A stretch of DNA of 64,000 bases from Aureivirga sp. CE67 (GCF_015767245.1 NZ_JADOTV010000005.1:1-64000), one strand, 5' to 3'; counted from the stretch's first letter, positions 44,134 through 54,344 are shown. Notes: generated from the letters alone by a model not told the origin. A program made the numbers and translations.

Positions 44134-45476
44134 TAGTTGGTTATTTTTTGGGTTAAAATTTTTGTTTTGAATTTCCAGATTAAAATTCCTGCTCTAAACA
44201 ACATCCAAACCGTGAAAGCTAGCCAAATTCCGTACAATTCATAATGGAAATAATCTCCCAAAAGAAGTGTAGGAACAAAACCGATAAAAGTTGCAATAAT
44301 CAACGTATTTCTCAAAGTTGTAGCATCTGCCATTCCTTTAAAAATTCCATCAAAAACAAAAGCAATTGCATTCAATGGTTGCATTAAAATCACAATCCAA
44401 AAAACATCATAAAACAATTTTAAGACATCTTGTTCATCGGTAAACATTTCACCAATTGGTTTGTAAAGAGCGAAAAATAGAACTGCTAAAATAATAGAAA
44501 TAACAATAGCATATTTACTTATAATTCTACTTAATTCTGCTAATCCATTATAATTTCCTTGTCCAAGTAATTTTCCAGAAACAATATTCCCAACACTGGA
44601 ATAACCATCGATAAAAAAGGCGAAAAATAACCAAATCTGAAAAGCAATTGTTTGCGCTGCAATATGTGCTTCTCCATAGCTTGTCGCATAAGCATTTGCC
44701 ATATAAAGTGCAATATTCAGAGATAAAGCTCTCAAGAATAAATTGATGGTGATGATTACAATTTGTTTTACTTCTTTGTGTAAAGGAAAAATTAGTTTCA
44801 ATCTAAAAGGAGTTTTCCAAAGCATAAAAACAAATGCCAAAACAGACATTGTAATTTGTGCAATTACACTCGCAATTGCAGCTCCTTCAATGTGCATTGG
44901 TTCAATAAATCCTTCTACACCAAAAACCAATAAATAATCCAAACCTACATTCAAAACAGCTCCAATAATACTGATTACCATTGGCCAAAATGTATTCTGT
45001 AATCCTCTAAAAACTCCAAAAATGGAGAAAGTTAGAAGCGTAAAAGGCAAACCAATTGCCCGAATATTATAATATTGAATGGTATAGTTTAAAAGCAATC
45101 CATCGGCATTGTACATCTTAAAAATGGATTCTGCAAAAGTGATGGAAATGACATAAACGATTAAACTTAAAATCAGATTTATCGATAAAACTTGTGCTGG
45201 AAGAATATGAATATCTTCTATTTTTTCTGCACCATAATATCTTGCAATCGTTGCAGAAATTGCAGAACGAGATTGTGCTAAAATCCAGATTAGAGCAGAA
45301 ATCAATGAACCTGCAATTCCTACAGCAGCCAAAGATTCGGTTGGATTTATTTTGATGTTTCCAACGATTGCTGTGTCTGTAATAGATAAAAGAGGTTCGA
45401 CAATCCCAGCAATAATTGCAGGAATTGCTAAAGCATTTATTTGTTTAAATGTAATAACAGGTTTTCTTGTTGTCAT
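44133..45476 (-). CDS. MATE family efflux transporter (DinF-like)
   Basis: A 447-residue membrane protein with about twelve hydrophobic segments in two MATE repeats. The family opening ALAIPAIIAGIVEPLLSITDTAIVG and the repeat-2 start TINLFLRALSLNIALYMANAYATSYGEAHIAAQTIAFQIW agree with the DinF branch. It exports organic cations or metabolites in exchange for Na+ or H+. The operon partners (HAD protein upstream, crotonase downstream) give no clear substrate hint. Confidence 0.92.
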   Translation of the reverse strand: MTTRKPVITFKQINALAIPAIIAGIVEPLLSITDTAIVGNIKINPTESLAAVGIAGSLISALIWILAQSRSAISATIARYYGAEKIEDIHILPAQVLSINLILSLIVYVISITFAESIFKMYNADGLLLNYTIQYYNIRAIGLPFTLLTFSIFGVFRGLQNTFWPMVISIIGAVLNVGLDYLLVFGVEGFIEPMHIEGAAIASVIAQITMSVLAFVFMLWKTPFRLKLIFPLHKEVKQIVIITINLFLRALSLNIALYMANAYATSYGEAHIAAQTIAFQIWLFFAFFIDGYSSVGNIVSGKLLGQGNYNGLAELSRIISKYAIVISIILAVLFFALYKPIGEMFTDEQDVLKLFYDVFWIVILMQPLNAIAFVFDGIFKGMADATTLRNTLIIATFIGFVPTLLLGDYFHYELYGIWLAFTVWMLFRAGILIWKFKTKILTQKITN

Positions 45477-45499
45477 GGAATGACTTTTTGAAAAGAGAA

Positions 45500-45958
45500 T
45501 TAACCATTCAAAATTTCTAAACTTTCTTCTAACTTTTCTTCATTAAAACCTAGTGTAAGTTCAGTTGAAACTAAATGATTTTTGAAATTAGAGTTTAAAG
45601 AATGTAAAGACTTATCATCATCAAGGATTAAAAAATTCTCTATATTATTTTCTTTAATAAATTGTTCGATTTCTTCTTTTCGAGATTTACAATTTGGATA
45701 TTCAGGTACAAAACCTTGAATTGTTTGTACAATATTTCTATGCGCAAAAATTGCATTAAATTCTTCTAAAGTTCTTACAGTTCTTCTAGTAGAACTTAAC
45801 CAAATTTCAAAAGGATGATATTGTAAAAGTTGATTTAAATTTTGAACACATTTAGAATTAAATCTAGAATAATTATCTGAATCCATTTCATCTTGTTTCC
45901 AAGGAGGTGTTGTAATTAAAACTCCATCTAAATCTAAAATCAAAATTTTACACTCCAT
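45500..45958 (-). CDS. HAD domain protein (SAK/RNA-repair-type small HAD)
   Basis: A 152-residue haloacid dehalogenase-like protein. Motif I is LILDLDGVLITTP (nucleophile Asp), motif II is IWLSSTRRTV and motif IV is FLILDDDKSL. The capless short form resembles the HAD_SAK_2 family, small HAD domains also found in RNA-repair Swiss-army-knife proteins. It may be a small phosphatase; the substrate is unknown. It lies 11 bases downstream of the epimerase gene and 23 bases upstream of MATE. Confidence 0.8.
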   Translation of the reverse strand: MECKILILDLDGVLITTPPWKQDEMDSDNYSRFNSKCVQNLNQLLQYHPFEIWLSSTRRTVRTLEEFNAIFAHRNIVQTIQGFVPEYPNCKSRKEEIEQFIKENNIENFLILDDDKSLHSLNSNFKNHLVSTELTLGFNEEKLEESLEILNG

Positions 45959-45969
45959 TAATTTTTGAA

Positions 45970-46983
45970 TTATTTATCTCGATTAAAATCTGTGCAAATT
46001 TCGGAAATTGTTGTTGAAATTGGCTCAAAATCAAAGGATAATTCTTGTTTTATTTTATCGGAGTTGTAATACGTTTTAGAATGTGCAGATTTTACAGATT
46101 GTTCTGTCAGAAGTGGTGTTCCGTTTGTAAAGAAACATCTAATTTTATCTAAAACTGCTAAAAGTTTCATGCTTCCTTCTGAAACTTTTTTGGAAGGTTT
46201 TTTCTTTTGAAAATTTCCAGCAATGGAAAAGAACAAGTCTTTGAAAGAAATATTTTCAGAAACTAAAACGAATCTTTCATCTTTAATATCTGATTTCATC
46301 AACTGAATCATTGCTTTTACGGTGTCTTTCACACCAACAAATCCAGTAATTCCTTCTGTGTAATATGGAAAACCTTTATGAAATTTAGAGAAAATATCTC
46401 CTGTTCCGTTTTTCCAAAAACCAGCTCCTAGAATTACTCCCGGATTTACGATTACGGCGTTTAATCCCTCTTGTGTTCCTCGCCAAACTTCCATTTCGGC
46501 TCCGTATTTGGAAATTGCATAACCATAATTTTTTTCTTCAGGATTCCAATCACAAGATTCGTCTAAAAATTCTTGGTTTACTTTTTTGCTTAAAGTTGCT
46601 ACAGAACTTACATAACATAGCTTTTCTACATTAAAATCAATACAGAAATTCACAATATTCATCGTTCCTTGAATATTAACTTGACGCATTTTTTTATAAT
46701 CTTTCGGGTTGAAAGAAACTAATGCTGCGGCGTGATAAACTTGTGTGATTTTGTGTTTTTGAAAAAGTTCTTCTAAAGAAATAGTGTCTTCGATATCTGC
46801 TTTTTCCCAAATGATTTTTTTGAAAAGTTGGTTGGTGTTTTCAGTGTAGTAAGAAAATACGTTTTCTACAGCTTTTAATTTTGATTCGCTTCTGTAAATC
46901 GCAATTATTTGCTCGTTTTCTAGCGCTAAATGATATAATAAATGCGCTCCAACCATTCCTGTGCCTCCTGTAACTAAAATCAT
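45970..46983 (-). CDS. NAD-dependent epimerase/dehydratase family protein
   Basis: A 337-residue extended SDR protein. The nucleotide motif is MILVTGGTGMVGAHL (TGGTGxxG), and the catalytic pair is YAISKYGAE (YxxxK), with VSSVATL before it. The second half resembles 3-beta-HSD or dihydroflavonol-reductase-like SDRs (VNPGVILGAGFW, GFVGVKDTVKAM) more than sugar epimerases. The substrate is not known. It is the first gene of the leftward set that ends at queD. Confidence 0.87.
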   Translation of the reverse strand: MILVTGGTGMVGAHLLYHLALENEQIIAIYRSESKLKAVENVFSYYTENTNQLFKKIIWEKADIEDTISLEELFQKHKITQVYHAAALVSFNPKDYKKMRQVNIQGTMNIVNFCIDFNVEKLCYVSSVATLSKKVNQEFLDESCDWNPEEKNYGYAISKYGAEMEVWRGTQEGLNAVIVNPGVILGAGFWKNGTGDIFSKFHKGFPYYTEGITGFVGVKDTVKAMIQLMKSDIKDERFVLVSENISFKDLFFSIAGNFQKKKPSKKVSEGSMKLLAVLDKIRCFFTNGTPLLTEQSVKSAHSKTYYNSDKIKQELSFDFEPISTTISEICTDFNRDK

Positions 46984-47099
46984 GCAACGAAAGTAAAGAA
47001 TTATTCTAGAATGATACTTATAATATAAATGGATTTTTATCTTTGCTATACAATTTAAGAAACTTTATTGGTTTTTGGTTCTATTTCGTTGAAATGAAT

Positions 47100-47274
47100 G
47101 CGTTAGGGATTGTAGTGGAAAGCTTTTGTTTTTGAAAAAATTAGATTTTCTTGGGAAACGGAGGCGACCTTAGAAGCCCACGGATGACCTAGAAATTCTT
47201 TTTTGAAAAAACGAAACTTGTAACGAAAAGCCCGACCTGTAGCTGGAACATAGAGGAAGCGAAAGGGAACGCCC
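47100..47274 (+). repeat. Dispersed intergenic repeat, copy B
   Basis: Begins GCGTTAGGGATTGTAGTGG and shares with copy A the blocks GGGAAACGGAGGCGACC and CTAGAAATTCTTTTTT, then AAAGCCCGACC and a final GGGAACGCCC. It is 175 bp, with length differences from copy A in the last third. It sits between divergent genes upstream of tyrS. Confidence 0.75.
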
Positions 47275-47330
47275 AAATATTGTTTTTTGGATTTATGATT
47301 TTATTTTTAGAGGTTTTTACACACCCCTAG

Positions 47331-47346
47331 CCCCTCTCAAGAGGGG
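47331..47346. repeat. REP-like palindrome CCCCTCTCAAGAGGGG
   Basis: Perfect 7-base arms (CCCCTCT / AGAGGGG) around CA, preceded by ACACCCCTAG. The same unit without change is the target of the MITE-like insertion near 63490, and a variant is at 272-292. Confidence 0.65.
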
Positions 47347-47396
47347 AATTTGAAATAAAATTTTTACTAATTTTTGAATTTAATTTTTATATAAAT

Positions 47397-48689
47397 ATGA
47401 ATACTAACTTTGTTGAAGAATTACGTTGGAGGGGAATGTTGCACGACATCATGCCTGGAACGGAAGAGCTTTTGACTAAAGAAGTAACTACAGGTTATAT
47501 TGGTTTTGATCCTACTGCGGAATCATTGCATATCGGAAGTTTGATTCCGATTATCATTTTGATGCATTTCCAGAAGGCAGGACATAAACCTTTAGCTTTA
47601 GTTGGAGGAGCGACTGGGATGATTGGTGACCCTTCAGGGAAGTCTAATGAGAGAAACTTATTGGACGAAGAAACATTGAATCGTAATGTTGCAGGTTTAA
47701 AGAGAACTTTAGAGCGCTTTTTAGATTTTGATGGTGATGCAGAAAATGCTGCGGAGCTTGTAAACAATTATGATTGGATGAAAGACATCTCACTTATTGA
47801 TTTTGTTAGAGATGTTGGAAAACATTTAACTGTAAACTACATGATGGCAAAGGATTCGGTAAAGAAACGTTTGGGTTCTGAGTCGAATGTGGGAATGTCA
47901 TTTACAGAATTTACTTATCAGTTATTCCAAGGTTACGACTTCTATCATTTATATAAAAATAAAAACTGTTTGCTTCAGATGGGTGGTTCTGATCAGTGGG
48001 GAAATATTACTACTGGAACGGAATTAGTTCGTAGAAAAGCACAAGGAAAAGCGTATGCATTAACTTGTCCTTTAATCACGAAAGCAGATGGAACAAAGTT
48101 CGGAAAATCAGAAGGAGGAAATGTTTGGTTAGATAAAGAATTGACTTCACCTTATAAATTCTATCAATTCTGGTTTAATGCTTCTGATGAGGATGCGGAA
48201 AACTACATCAAGAAATTTACTTTCTTAGATAAAGAAATAATTGATGCTTTAATTGCAGAGCATAAAGAAGCGCCTCACATGCGTATTTTACAAAAACGTG
48301 TTGGAGAGGAAGTAACTTGTATGGTGCACTCTAGAGAAGATTATGAGAATGCTTTAAAAGCTTCTGGAATCTTATTTGGAAAAGCAACTGCGGAAGAATT
48401 AAATGCTCTTGGTGAGCAAACTTTCTTAGATGTTTTCGGAGGAGTTCCGCAAGCAGAAGTTTCCAGAGATGCTATCGAAGCTGGAATTGATATTGTTGCT
48501 GCATTTGCAGAAAACGGATTCTTAAAGTCAAACGGAGAAGTTCGTAGAGCTTTAAAAGAGAATTCTATTTCAATCAATAAAGAAAAAGTAAAAGATGATT
48601 TTGTTGTTGGAACAAAAGATTTGATTGCTGATAAATATGTGCTTTTACAAAGAGGTAAGAAAAATTACTTCTTGTTGAAAGTAGTATAA
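47397..48689 (+). CDS. tyrS: Tyrosine-tRNA ligase
   Basis: A 430-residue class I aminoacyl-tRNA synthetase that charges tRNA-Tyr. The HIGH motif reads HIGS (45-48), a variant normal for bacterial TyrRS; the KMSKS-type loop is KFGKSEGG (about residue 233). [22 protein letters not shown] and [14 protein letters not shown] are TyrRS tyrosine- and ATP-binding blocks. The C-terminal S4-like RNA-binding domain begins about 360 ([22 protein letters not shown]). Monocistronic, ending in a terminator convergent with recA. Confidence 0.97.
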   Translation: MNTNFVEELRWRGMLHDIMPGTEELLTKEVTTGYIGFDPTAESLHIGSLIPIIILMHFQKAGHKPLALVGGATGMIGDPSGKSNERNLLDEETLNRNVAGLKRTLERFLDFDGDAENAAELVNNYDWMKDISLIDFVRDVGKHLTVNYMMAKDSVKKRLGSESNVGMSFTEFTYQLFQGYDFYHLYKNKNCLLQMGGSDQWGNITTGTELVRRKAQGKAYALTCPLITKADGTKFGKSEGGNVWLDKELTSPYKFYQFWFNASDEDAENYIKKFTFLDKEIIDALIAEHKEAPHMRILQKRVGEEVTCMVHSREDYENALKASGILFGKATAEELNALGEQTFLDVFGGVPQAEVSRDAIEAGIDIVAAFAENGFLKSNGEVRRALKENSISINKEKVKDDFVVGTKDLIADKYVLLQRGKKNYFLLKVV

Positions 48690-48709
48690 ATAATAGTTTA
48701 ATAGATGTT

Positions 48710-48748
48710 AAAAAGGTTTTCTCAGTTTCTGAGAGAGCCTTTTTTTTA
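48710..48748 (+). terminator. Terminator after tyrS
   Basis: AAAAGGTTTTCTCAG pairs with CTGAGAGAGCCTTTT (G-U pairs allowed), followed by a run of T. Confidence 0.8.
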
Positions 48749-48752
48749 TTCC

Positions 48753-48791
48753 AAAAAAAAGAGACTGAATTTGATAATTCAGTCTCTTTTT
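48753..48791 (-). terminator. Terminator after recA
   Basis: AAAAAGAGACTGAAT and ATTCAGTCTCTTTTT form a perfect stem; on the minus strand it is followed by T-rich sequence, about 22 bases past the recA stop. Confidence 0.85.
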
Positions 48792-48812
48792 AATTTTATA
48801 TAAGTTTTATTC

Positions 48813-49862
48813 TTATTTCTTACCTTCAGTAGCAGCTTCTTCTACTTCTTCCGTTCCTTGAATTTTAGCTACAATTTTAGCTTCTAATTCCTCAGCTAAT
48901 TCAGGATTGTCTTTGATGATGTTTTTCACTGCATCACGTCCTTGTCCTAATTTAGAATCTCCGTAACTGAACCAAGAACCACTTTTCTTGATAATTCCGT
49001 ACTCAACTCCTAAATCTAAGATTTCTCCTACTTTAGAAACTCCTTCTCCATACATAATATCAAATTCTGCAGTTTGGAAAGGTGGTGCTACTTTATTCTT
49101 AACAACTTTTACTTTCGTGCTGTTTCCGATTACTTTATCTCCATCTTTGATTTGCGTTCTTCTACGAATATCAATTCTTACAGATGCGTAGAACTTTAAT
49201 GCGTTACCTCCTGTTGTAGTTTCAGGATTCCCGAACATTACACCAATCTTCTCACGTAACTGATTAATGAAAATAACCGTACAGTTTGTTTTATTAATAG
49301 AACCTGTTAACTTTCTTAAAGCTTGAGACATTAAACGAGCTTGTAATCCCATTTTAGAATCTCCCATTTCTCCTTCGATCTCACTTTTTGGTGTAAGTGC
49401 AGCAACTGAATCAATTACTACGATATCAAAAGCACCAGAACGAATTAAGTTATCAGCAATCTCTAAAGCTTGCTCTCCATTGTCTGGTTGAGAAATGATA
49501 AGGTTATCGATGTCTACTCCTAATTTTTCAGCATAAAAACGATCAAAAGCATGCTCTGCATCAATAAATGCGGCAATACCTCCAGCTTTTTGAGCTTCTG
49601 CAATAGCATGAATTGTCAAAGTCGTCTTTCCTGAAGATTCAGGTCCGTAAATTTCGATAATTCTTCCTTTTGGATATCCTCCAACTCCTAATGCCAAATC
49701 AACTCCTAAAGATCCTGATGGAATTACATCAACATCTTGCACAGCAACATCACCAAGCTTCATAACAGAACCTTTTCCGTATGTTTTGTCTAGTTTGTCA
49801 AGTGTTAATTGTAATGCTTTTAATTTTGCTTCTTTTTCTTTTTCTACGTCTTTTGTCGCCAT
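48813..49862 (-). CDS. recA: Recombinase RecA
   Basis: A 349-residue strand-exchange ATPase for recombination and SOS induction. Walker A is GPESSGKT (73-80); [14 protein letters not shown]-like text carries the Walker B aspartate; [53 protein letters not shown] spans L1-L2 and the DNA-binding loops. The short acidic C-terminal tail ([12 protein letters not shown]) is usual. It is monocistronic. A near-match -7 box (TACTTTAG, minus, 49898-49905) lies upstream. I cannot identify a LexA box. Confidence 0.98.
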   Translation of the reverse strand: MATKDVEKEKEAKLKALQLTLDKLDKTYGKGSVMKLGDVAVQDVDVIPSGSLGVDLALGVGGYPKGRIIEIYGPESSGKTTLTIHAIAEAQKAGGIAAFIDAEHAFDRFYAEKLGVDIDNLIISQPDNGEQALEIADNLIRSGAFDIVVIDSVAALTPKSEIEGEMGDSKMGLQARLMSQALRKLTGSINKTNCTVIFINQLREKIGVMFGNPETTTGGNALKFYASVRIDIRRRTQIKDGDKVIGNSTKVKVVKNKVAPPFQTAEFDIMYGEGVSKVGEILDLGVEYGIIKKSGSWFSYGDSKLGQGRDAVKNIIKDNPELAEELEAKIVAKIQGTEEVEEAATEGKK

Positions 49863-50200
49863 AAGCTTAAAAATATATTTTTTTAAATATTGAGAAGCTA
49901 AAGTACAAAAAAACTAATGAAAAATAGCATCAATTTTATCATTAAAACCTATTTCATGATGGAAAAAAATTATACTTAAAGTCTTTCAAAATAAATTGTT
50001 TGAAAATGAGATATTTAAGTTTCACTTTTCAAAAAACACACATAAACACTTTAAAATCAACAGTTAATTTAACTTTGTAATTATTTGTAACTACCAACAA
50101 TTAATAACAATCAAGTATTTATTAGAATAAATTATTATTCTGTTCTGAATAAAAAATAGTCCTTGCGAATTTGCCCATGTTTAATCTTAAAATTTAAAAC
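49863..50200. other. Divergent regulatory region, recA and POT transporter
   Basis: About 340 AT-rich bases with no gene. It must hold the promoters of recA (leftward; imperfect TACTTTAG at 49898-49905) and of the peptide transporter (rightward; no perfect TAnnTTTG found). No hairpin or repeat stands out. Confidence 0.5.
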
Positions 50201-51739
50201 ATGGAAACAACTATTTTAGTAGAAAAAGAAACTTCTAACACCTATTTAGGGCATCCAAAAGGATTGTTCTATTTATTCTTTGCAGAGCTCTGGGAACGAT
50301 TTTCTTTCTATGGAATGAAAGCTTTGTTAATGTTATACATGACACAAAAATTAATTTTCTCAGATCATAATGCTTTCGGAGTTTTTGCAGCATATATGTC
50401 TTTAGTTTATGTTACGCCACTTTTCGGAGGAATGATTGCCGATAAAATCATCGGATATCGAAAAGCAATTATGCTTGGAGGAGTTTTAATGGCAATCGGA
50501 CATTTTCTTTTGAGTTTTGAAACACCAATTTTCTTTTACGCCTCTTTAGCAATTATCATTGTAGGAAATGGTTTTTTTAAGCCTAATATTTCTTCATTTG
50601 TTGGTTTATTATATCCTGTTGGAGATAAAAGAAGAGATTCTGGTTTTACTATTTTTTATTTAGGTGTAAATGTTGGAGGAGCTATCGCGCCGCTTATTTG
50701 TTCTTGGCTTGCTATTTCTTACGGATGGCATTATGGTTTCGCAATGGCAGGAATCGGAATGTTATTTGGGCTTTTTATGTTTTATAGAGGAATGAAAGTT
50801 GGCGTTTTTGGCGAAAAAGGAAAAATTCCAAAAAAAGAAGTTTATAATCAAAAAAGATTCGGAATCAAGCAAGGGAAATTAATCAACATTCTTTCCTTTT
50901 TAGTAGTTCCAATTTTTGCTGTATTAATTGTTTTTCATCAATACGAACATTATTTGGTAGGAATCGTTTTTCTATTAATAGCTACTATTTTATTCTTCAT
51001 CTACAGAAAAGTTAGTAAAGAAGAAAAAAGAAGACTTCTGGCTGTTGTTTATTTTGTTTTGTTAGGAAGTTTATTCTGGGCAATTTTCGAACAAGCAGGA
51101 AGTTCTGTAACACTTTTTGCAAGTAGAAATGTGAATCTAATAGGAATCAATGCTGCACAGACAAATAGTATCAATTCTGGATTTATTATGTTATTGGCAA
51201 TTCCTTTTTCTTGGTTATGGACTTATCTAGATAGAAAAAAAATAAATCCAAATGCTGCGGTAAAATTTGGAATCGGAATGTTTTTATTAGGACTTGGTTT
51301 TTTAATTTTTGGTATCTCAGGTCATTTTTCAGATGCTTTTGCTAGAACTCCTATGATTTTCCTTTTCATCGGATATTTTGTGCTTACAGTGGGGGAATTA
51401 TTTCTTTCTCCAATTGGTTTATCTAAAATGGAAGCATTGTCTCCAGCAAAAATGGTTGCATTCATTATCGGAATTTGGTATTCGGCTTCTTTTTTCGGTC
51501 ATTTTTTTGCAGGAAAAATAGCACAACTTACAACAAAAGTAGAAACTTCATCAGAGTCTAGTTGGTTGGATTCTATTGTTCATTTTTTTACAGGAATTTC
51601 TAATGAGAATTTCCTTAATGAAAACTTCCAACAGCTTTATGGTTATGTTTCTACTTTTGCAAGTTTTGGTTTACTTTCTATTGTAATCGGAATAGTAGCC
51701 ATACTTATTTCTCCTTGGATTAAAAAATTAATGGTTTAA
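50201..51739 (+). CDS. POT/PTR2 family proton-coupled oligopeptide transporter
   Basis: A 512-residue membrane protein with about fourteen hydrophobic segments. The family motif ELWERFSFYGMKALLMLYM (ExxER) is in the first segment, and the PTR2 signature FYLGVNVGGAIAPLICSWLA is in the middle; EQAGSSVTLFASRNV and GELFLSPIGLSKMEALSP are conserved further on. It imports di- and tripeptides with protons, which fits a protein-degrading lifestyle (the window also has S8, M1 and S41 peptidases). Monocistronic. Confidence 0.93.
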   Translation: METTILVEKETSNTYLGHPKGLFYLFFAELWERFSFYGMKALLMLYMTQKLIFSDHNAFGVFAAYMSLVYVTPLFGGMIADKIIGYRKAIMLGGVLMAIGHFLLSFETPIFFYASLAIIIVGNGFFKPNISSFVGLLYPVGDKRRDSGFTIFYLGVNVGGAIAPLICSWLAISYGWHYGFAMAGIGMLFGLFMFYRGMKVGVFGEKGKIPKKEVYNQKRFGIKQGKLINILSFLVVPIFAVLIVFHQYEHYLVGIVFLLIATILFFIYRKVSKEEKRRLLAVVYFVLLGSLFWAIFEQAGSSVTLFASRNVNLIGINAAQTNSINSGFIMLLAIPFSWLWTYLDRKKINPNAAVKFGIGMFLLGLGFLIFGISGHFSDAFARTPMIFLFIGYFVLTVGELFLSPIGLSKMEALSPAKMVAFIIGIWYSASFFGHFFAGKIAQLTTKVETSSESSWLDSIVHFFTGISNENFLNENFQQLYGYVSTFASFGLLSIVIGIVAILISPWIKKLMV

Positions 51740-51753
51740 GAATTGGCCTAAAC

Positions 51754-51787
51754 AAAAAAGCTCATTTTAATTAAAAAATGAGCTTTC
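51754..51787. terminator. Terminator between the POT transporter and batE
   Basis: AAAAAGCTCATTTT and AAAATGAGCTTT form a stem around AATTAA between convergent genes. Confidence 0.8.
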
Positions 51788-51808
51788 TCTATATCTAAAA
51801 TATTTTGT

Positions 51809-52570
51809 TTAAAATTCTCTGAAACTTTCCGATTGTACCCAACCTTCACTTCCATTTGCTATCTTGATTTTACTCCAACCATCTTCCATAGAATCGATCA
51901 CTAAAACTTTCGTTCCTTCATGCAAATCATACAGTGTTTCACTATTCATTTTTGGTGATTCTTTCACAGGAATCTTTTCTGAGAAAATGATCGCTTCTTT
52001 TGTTTTTGTAATTAAACTATGATTTTTAATCGCAAAAAAGAAACTTATTCCAAAAACGATAAAAGCAAAAATAGAAACATTGAAAAACAATAATTTCTTT
52101 TTAGAAGTATAAGAAAAATAATAAATCAAAAAGAAAATTGCACAAACAAAAGCGCCAACTACAGCAATCCATGCCCATTGGTTATAATTGAACTTCATGA
52201 TAAAATTATCCGAAATATTTTCCAAAACAGAGTTCGGAACTTCTTCAATTTTATCCAAAGCCAATCTGTTTGCAAAAACTAAATTGTTTTTCGCTTCTTT
52301 ATTATTCGGATTTACTTTTAAAGCTTTCTCATAATAATAAATCGAAGGCGCAATTTGGTTCAATTTATAATACGTATTTCCCATATTGAAATACAAAACA
52401 TCCGAGATATAATCTTCGCTTTCTATCTCTTTATATTTCTTTATTGCTTCGTTGTATTTATCTGCTTTGTAAAGAGAATTTGCTTGCTCAAAAAGCGTTT
52501 TTGGATTTTGATTTTGAGCACTTGCAAAAGAAAAAATACAGATACATAAAAATAAAATTAGTTTTCTCAT
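51809..52570 (-). CDS. batE: BatE: TPR and SH3 domain protein
   Basis: A 253-residue membrane protein. The signal peptide is 1-18; TPR-like repeats (about 25-110, KTLFEQANSLYKADKYNEAIKKYKEIE, DVLYFNMGNTYYKLNQIAPSIYYYEKALKVNPNN) are followed by two membrane segments (about 131-155 and 163-183). A C-terminal SH3_3-like domain ends in WSKIKIANGSEGWVQSESFREF. This matches the last gene of the Bacteroidota Bat operon. The Bat proteins form envelope complexes linked to stress tolerance and, in Bacteroides, to aerotolerance. It starts 3 bases after the batD stop. Confidence 0.85.
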   Translation of the reverse strand: MRKLILFLCICIFSFASAQNQNPKTLFEQANSLYKADKYNEAIKKYKEIESEDYISDVLYFNMGNTYYKLNQIAPSIYYYEKALKVNPNNKEAKNNLVFANRLALDKIEEVPNSVLENISDNFIMKFNYNQWAWIAVVGAFVCAIFFLIYYFSYTSKKKLLFFNVSIFAFIVFGISFFFAIKNHSLITKTKEAIIFSEKIPVKESPKMNSETLYDLHEGTKVLVIDSMEDGWSKIKIANGSEGWVQSESFREF

Positions 52571-52573
52571 CTC

Positions 52574-54340
52574 TTAAAGTGCTTTATCAAGTTTAATAAT
52601 TAAATCTTTCGCTTTGTCAAATTCTTTTTGCATCATCACATTTGTTGTAGGTGTAAATCTTGCAAAATCACAATCGTCTAATACCGTAATAAATTCTTGA
52701 ATCACGACAGCATCTACATCTTTAGATCTTAAAATATCCGCGATTTTCTCTTTACTGATATCTGTAGTTTCAATCTTCAATTTGGCTTTTAAGAAATTAT
52801 GTAAAGCCTTTTCAAGTGCCACATAAAATTCTTCTTTTTTACCTAATTGCTTCTTAGCATCTGATAAATATTTCTTAGCTAATTTATTCGCTCTACGTAA
52901 ACGTTTTCCTTCTACATCAGCATCTCTAGCTTGTTTTCTATTTCCAATGATGATTCCAACAGGAATAGCCAATAATGGAATTATAATTAAAATGTAATAT
53001 AAAGTTGAGTTGTAGAAATCAGAAGTATCTTCTTTAAAGAACTTCGTTTTTGTCTCAATATCTTTAAAATTATTATCATTATTTGCTAAAATATCTTTCT
53101 TTGTTTCAACAGGTTTTTCTTCTTGTGCTTTTGGTGTTCCTCCTAAAGATTCGATGAAAATTGGTGCTGCTGTAATCGTATGATATTTTTTGTCTTTTGG
53201 ATTAAAATACGAGAAAGATGTCTCTGAAATTTTATACTTTCCTTTATATTCTGGAACTACAACATAAGTATCCGAAACTCTTCCTGAAAGTGTATTCCCT
53301 GATGGTCTTACTTTATCAGCTCGAGTAGGTGTATAAACTTCTAACTCTTCTGAAGTTGTAATTTTTGGTAATTCAAACAGATTTAAATTTCCTTTTCCAG
53401 TTACTTGTACTTTAATTTCCGCAGAAGAATTCTCTTTTAATCGAGTTCTGTTTGCAGTCATTTTATACGTAAAATCTCCTACTGCTCCTGTAAAATTCTC
53501 TGGCTGTCCTTCTACTGGCAGTTCTTGAACATTGATCAATCTTTTCTTTGTAGTCAATTCTTTTGCAATATTTCTTGTAATCATATTACCAAAAAAATCT
53601 CCTCTACCTGTAGGAACTCCAACTGTTACTCCCATTTTAAAAGGATCAATATATAATTTCCCTGATTTCTGTGGAATCAAAAGATCTTTCTTTACAATCA
53701 AATATCTATAGCGCTCACCATTATACATTGTTTCTTGTACACGTTGGTTTTTAAGCTCGATATTCTGGTGCCAAAATCCATTAAATTGCTGTGAAGGCCT
53801 TTCTCTTAAATTATTTGCTATGATTTTTTCACTAACCAAGATTTTATATACAACCGTAATTGCTTCTCCAATATAGGGCTTCGTATTCGAAACCTCAGCA
53901 ACTAGATGAATATTCTGATCTGCGATATAATCCGGATTATTAGGATCTGCTGGAACCTCAACTTCTTTTGTAACTGAAATTTTTACAGGTTTTGTTTTCA
54001 ACAAATTCCCATTGTATTCAATCGTTGCACTTCCAACCGTAAGATTTCCCATCTTTTTAGGTTGTAGTGTATAAATATATCTTTGCGAAAAAGTGACTTT
54101 TCCATTCATCCAAGTTTGATTTACAGATTGACTTGGACCACTTATCACAGTAAAATTTGCAAAACTTGGTGGTGTAAAATTATCTGCTCCTTGAACATTA
54201 ATATCAAACTCGATTCTAAAACGTTGGTTTAATCCTAATTTATTTTTACTCACACTAGCTTTGAAAGCTGCTTGTTGTGCAAAAATTAATTGTACTGCAA
54301 AAAAGAAAAATATTAATAAGTTCTTTGTTTTAAAATTCAT
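52574..54340 (-). CDS. batD: BatD family protein
   Basis: A 588-residue envelope protein: signal peptide about 1-20 (ends IFAQ), then several immunoglobulin-like beta domains (residues 25-430, such as LGLNQRFRIEFDINVQGADNFTPPSF). One membrane segment follows (about 455-475), then a cytoplasmic helical domain (RRANKLAKKYLSDAKKQLGKKEEFYVALEKALHNFLKAKL). ATG at 54338-54340 (MNFKTK) is used because it gives a proper signal peptide; an upstream in-frame start would run into batC. It sits 4 bases after batC and 3 before batE. Confidence 0.88.
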   Translation of the reverse strand: MNFKTKNLLIFFFFAVQLIFAQQAAFKASVSKNKLGLNQRFRIEFDINVQGADNFTPPSFANFTVISGPSQSVNQTWMNGKVTFSQRYIYTLQPKKMGNLTVGSATIEYNGNLLKTKPVKISVTKEVEVPADPNNPDYIADQNIHLVAEVSNTKPYIGEAITVVYKILVSEKIIANNLRERPSQQFNGFWHQNIELKNQRVQETMYNGERYRYLIVKKDLLIPQKSGKLYIDPFKMGVTVGVPTGRGDFFGNMITRNIAKELTTKKRLINVQELPVEGQPENFTGAVGDFTYKMTANRTRLKENSSAEIKVQVTGKGNLNLFELPKITTSEELEVYTPTRADKVRPSGNTLSGRVSDTYVVVPEYKGKYKISETSFSYFNPKDKKYHTITAAPIFIESLGGTPKAQEEKPVETKKDILANNDNNFKDIETKTKFFKEDTSDFYNSTLYYILIIIPLLAIPVGIIIGNRKQARDADVEGKRLRRANKLAKKYLSDAKKQLGKKEEFYVALEKALHNFLKAKLKIETTDISKEKIADILRSKDVDAVVIQEFITVLDDCDFARFTPTTNVMMQKEFDKAKDLIIKLDKAL

Positions 54341-54344
54341 TTGA

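Larger units (their letters stand above)
46984..47396. other. Gene-free region holding repeats upstream of tyrS
   Basis: About 410 bases between divergent genes. It contains dispersed repeat copy B (47100-47274) and the CCCCTCTCAAGAGGGG palindrome (47331-47346). A plus-strand promoter for tyrS is not obvious. I see no gene. Confidence 0.65.
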
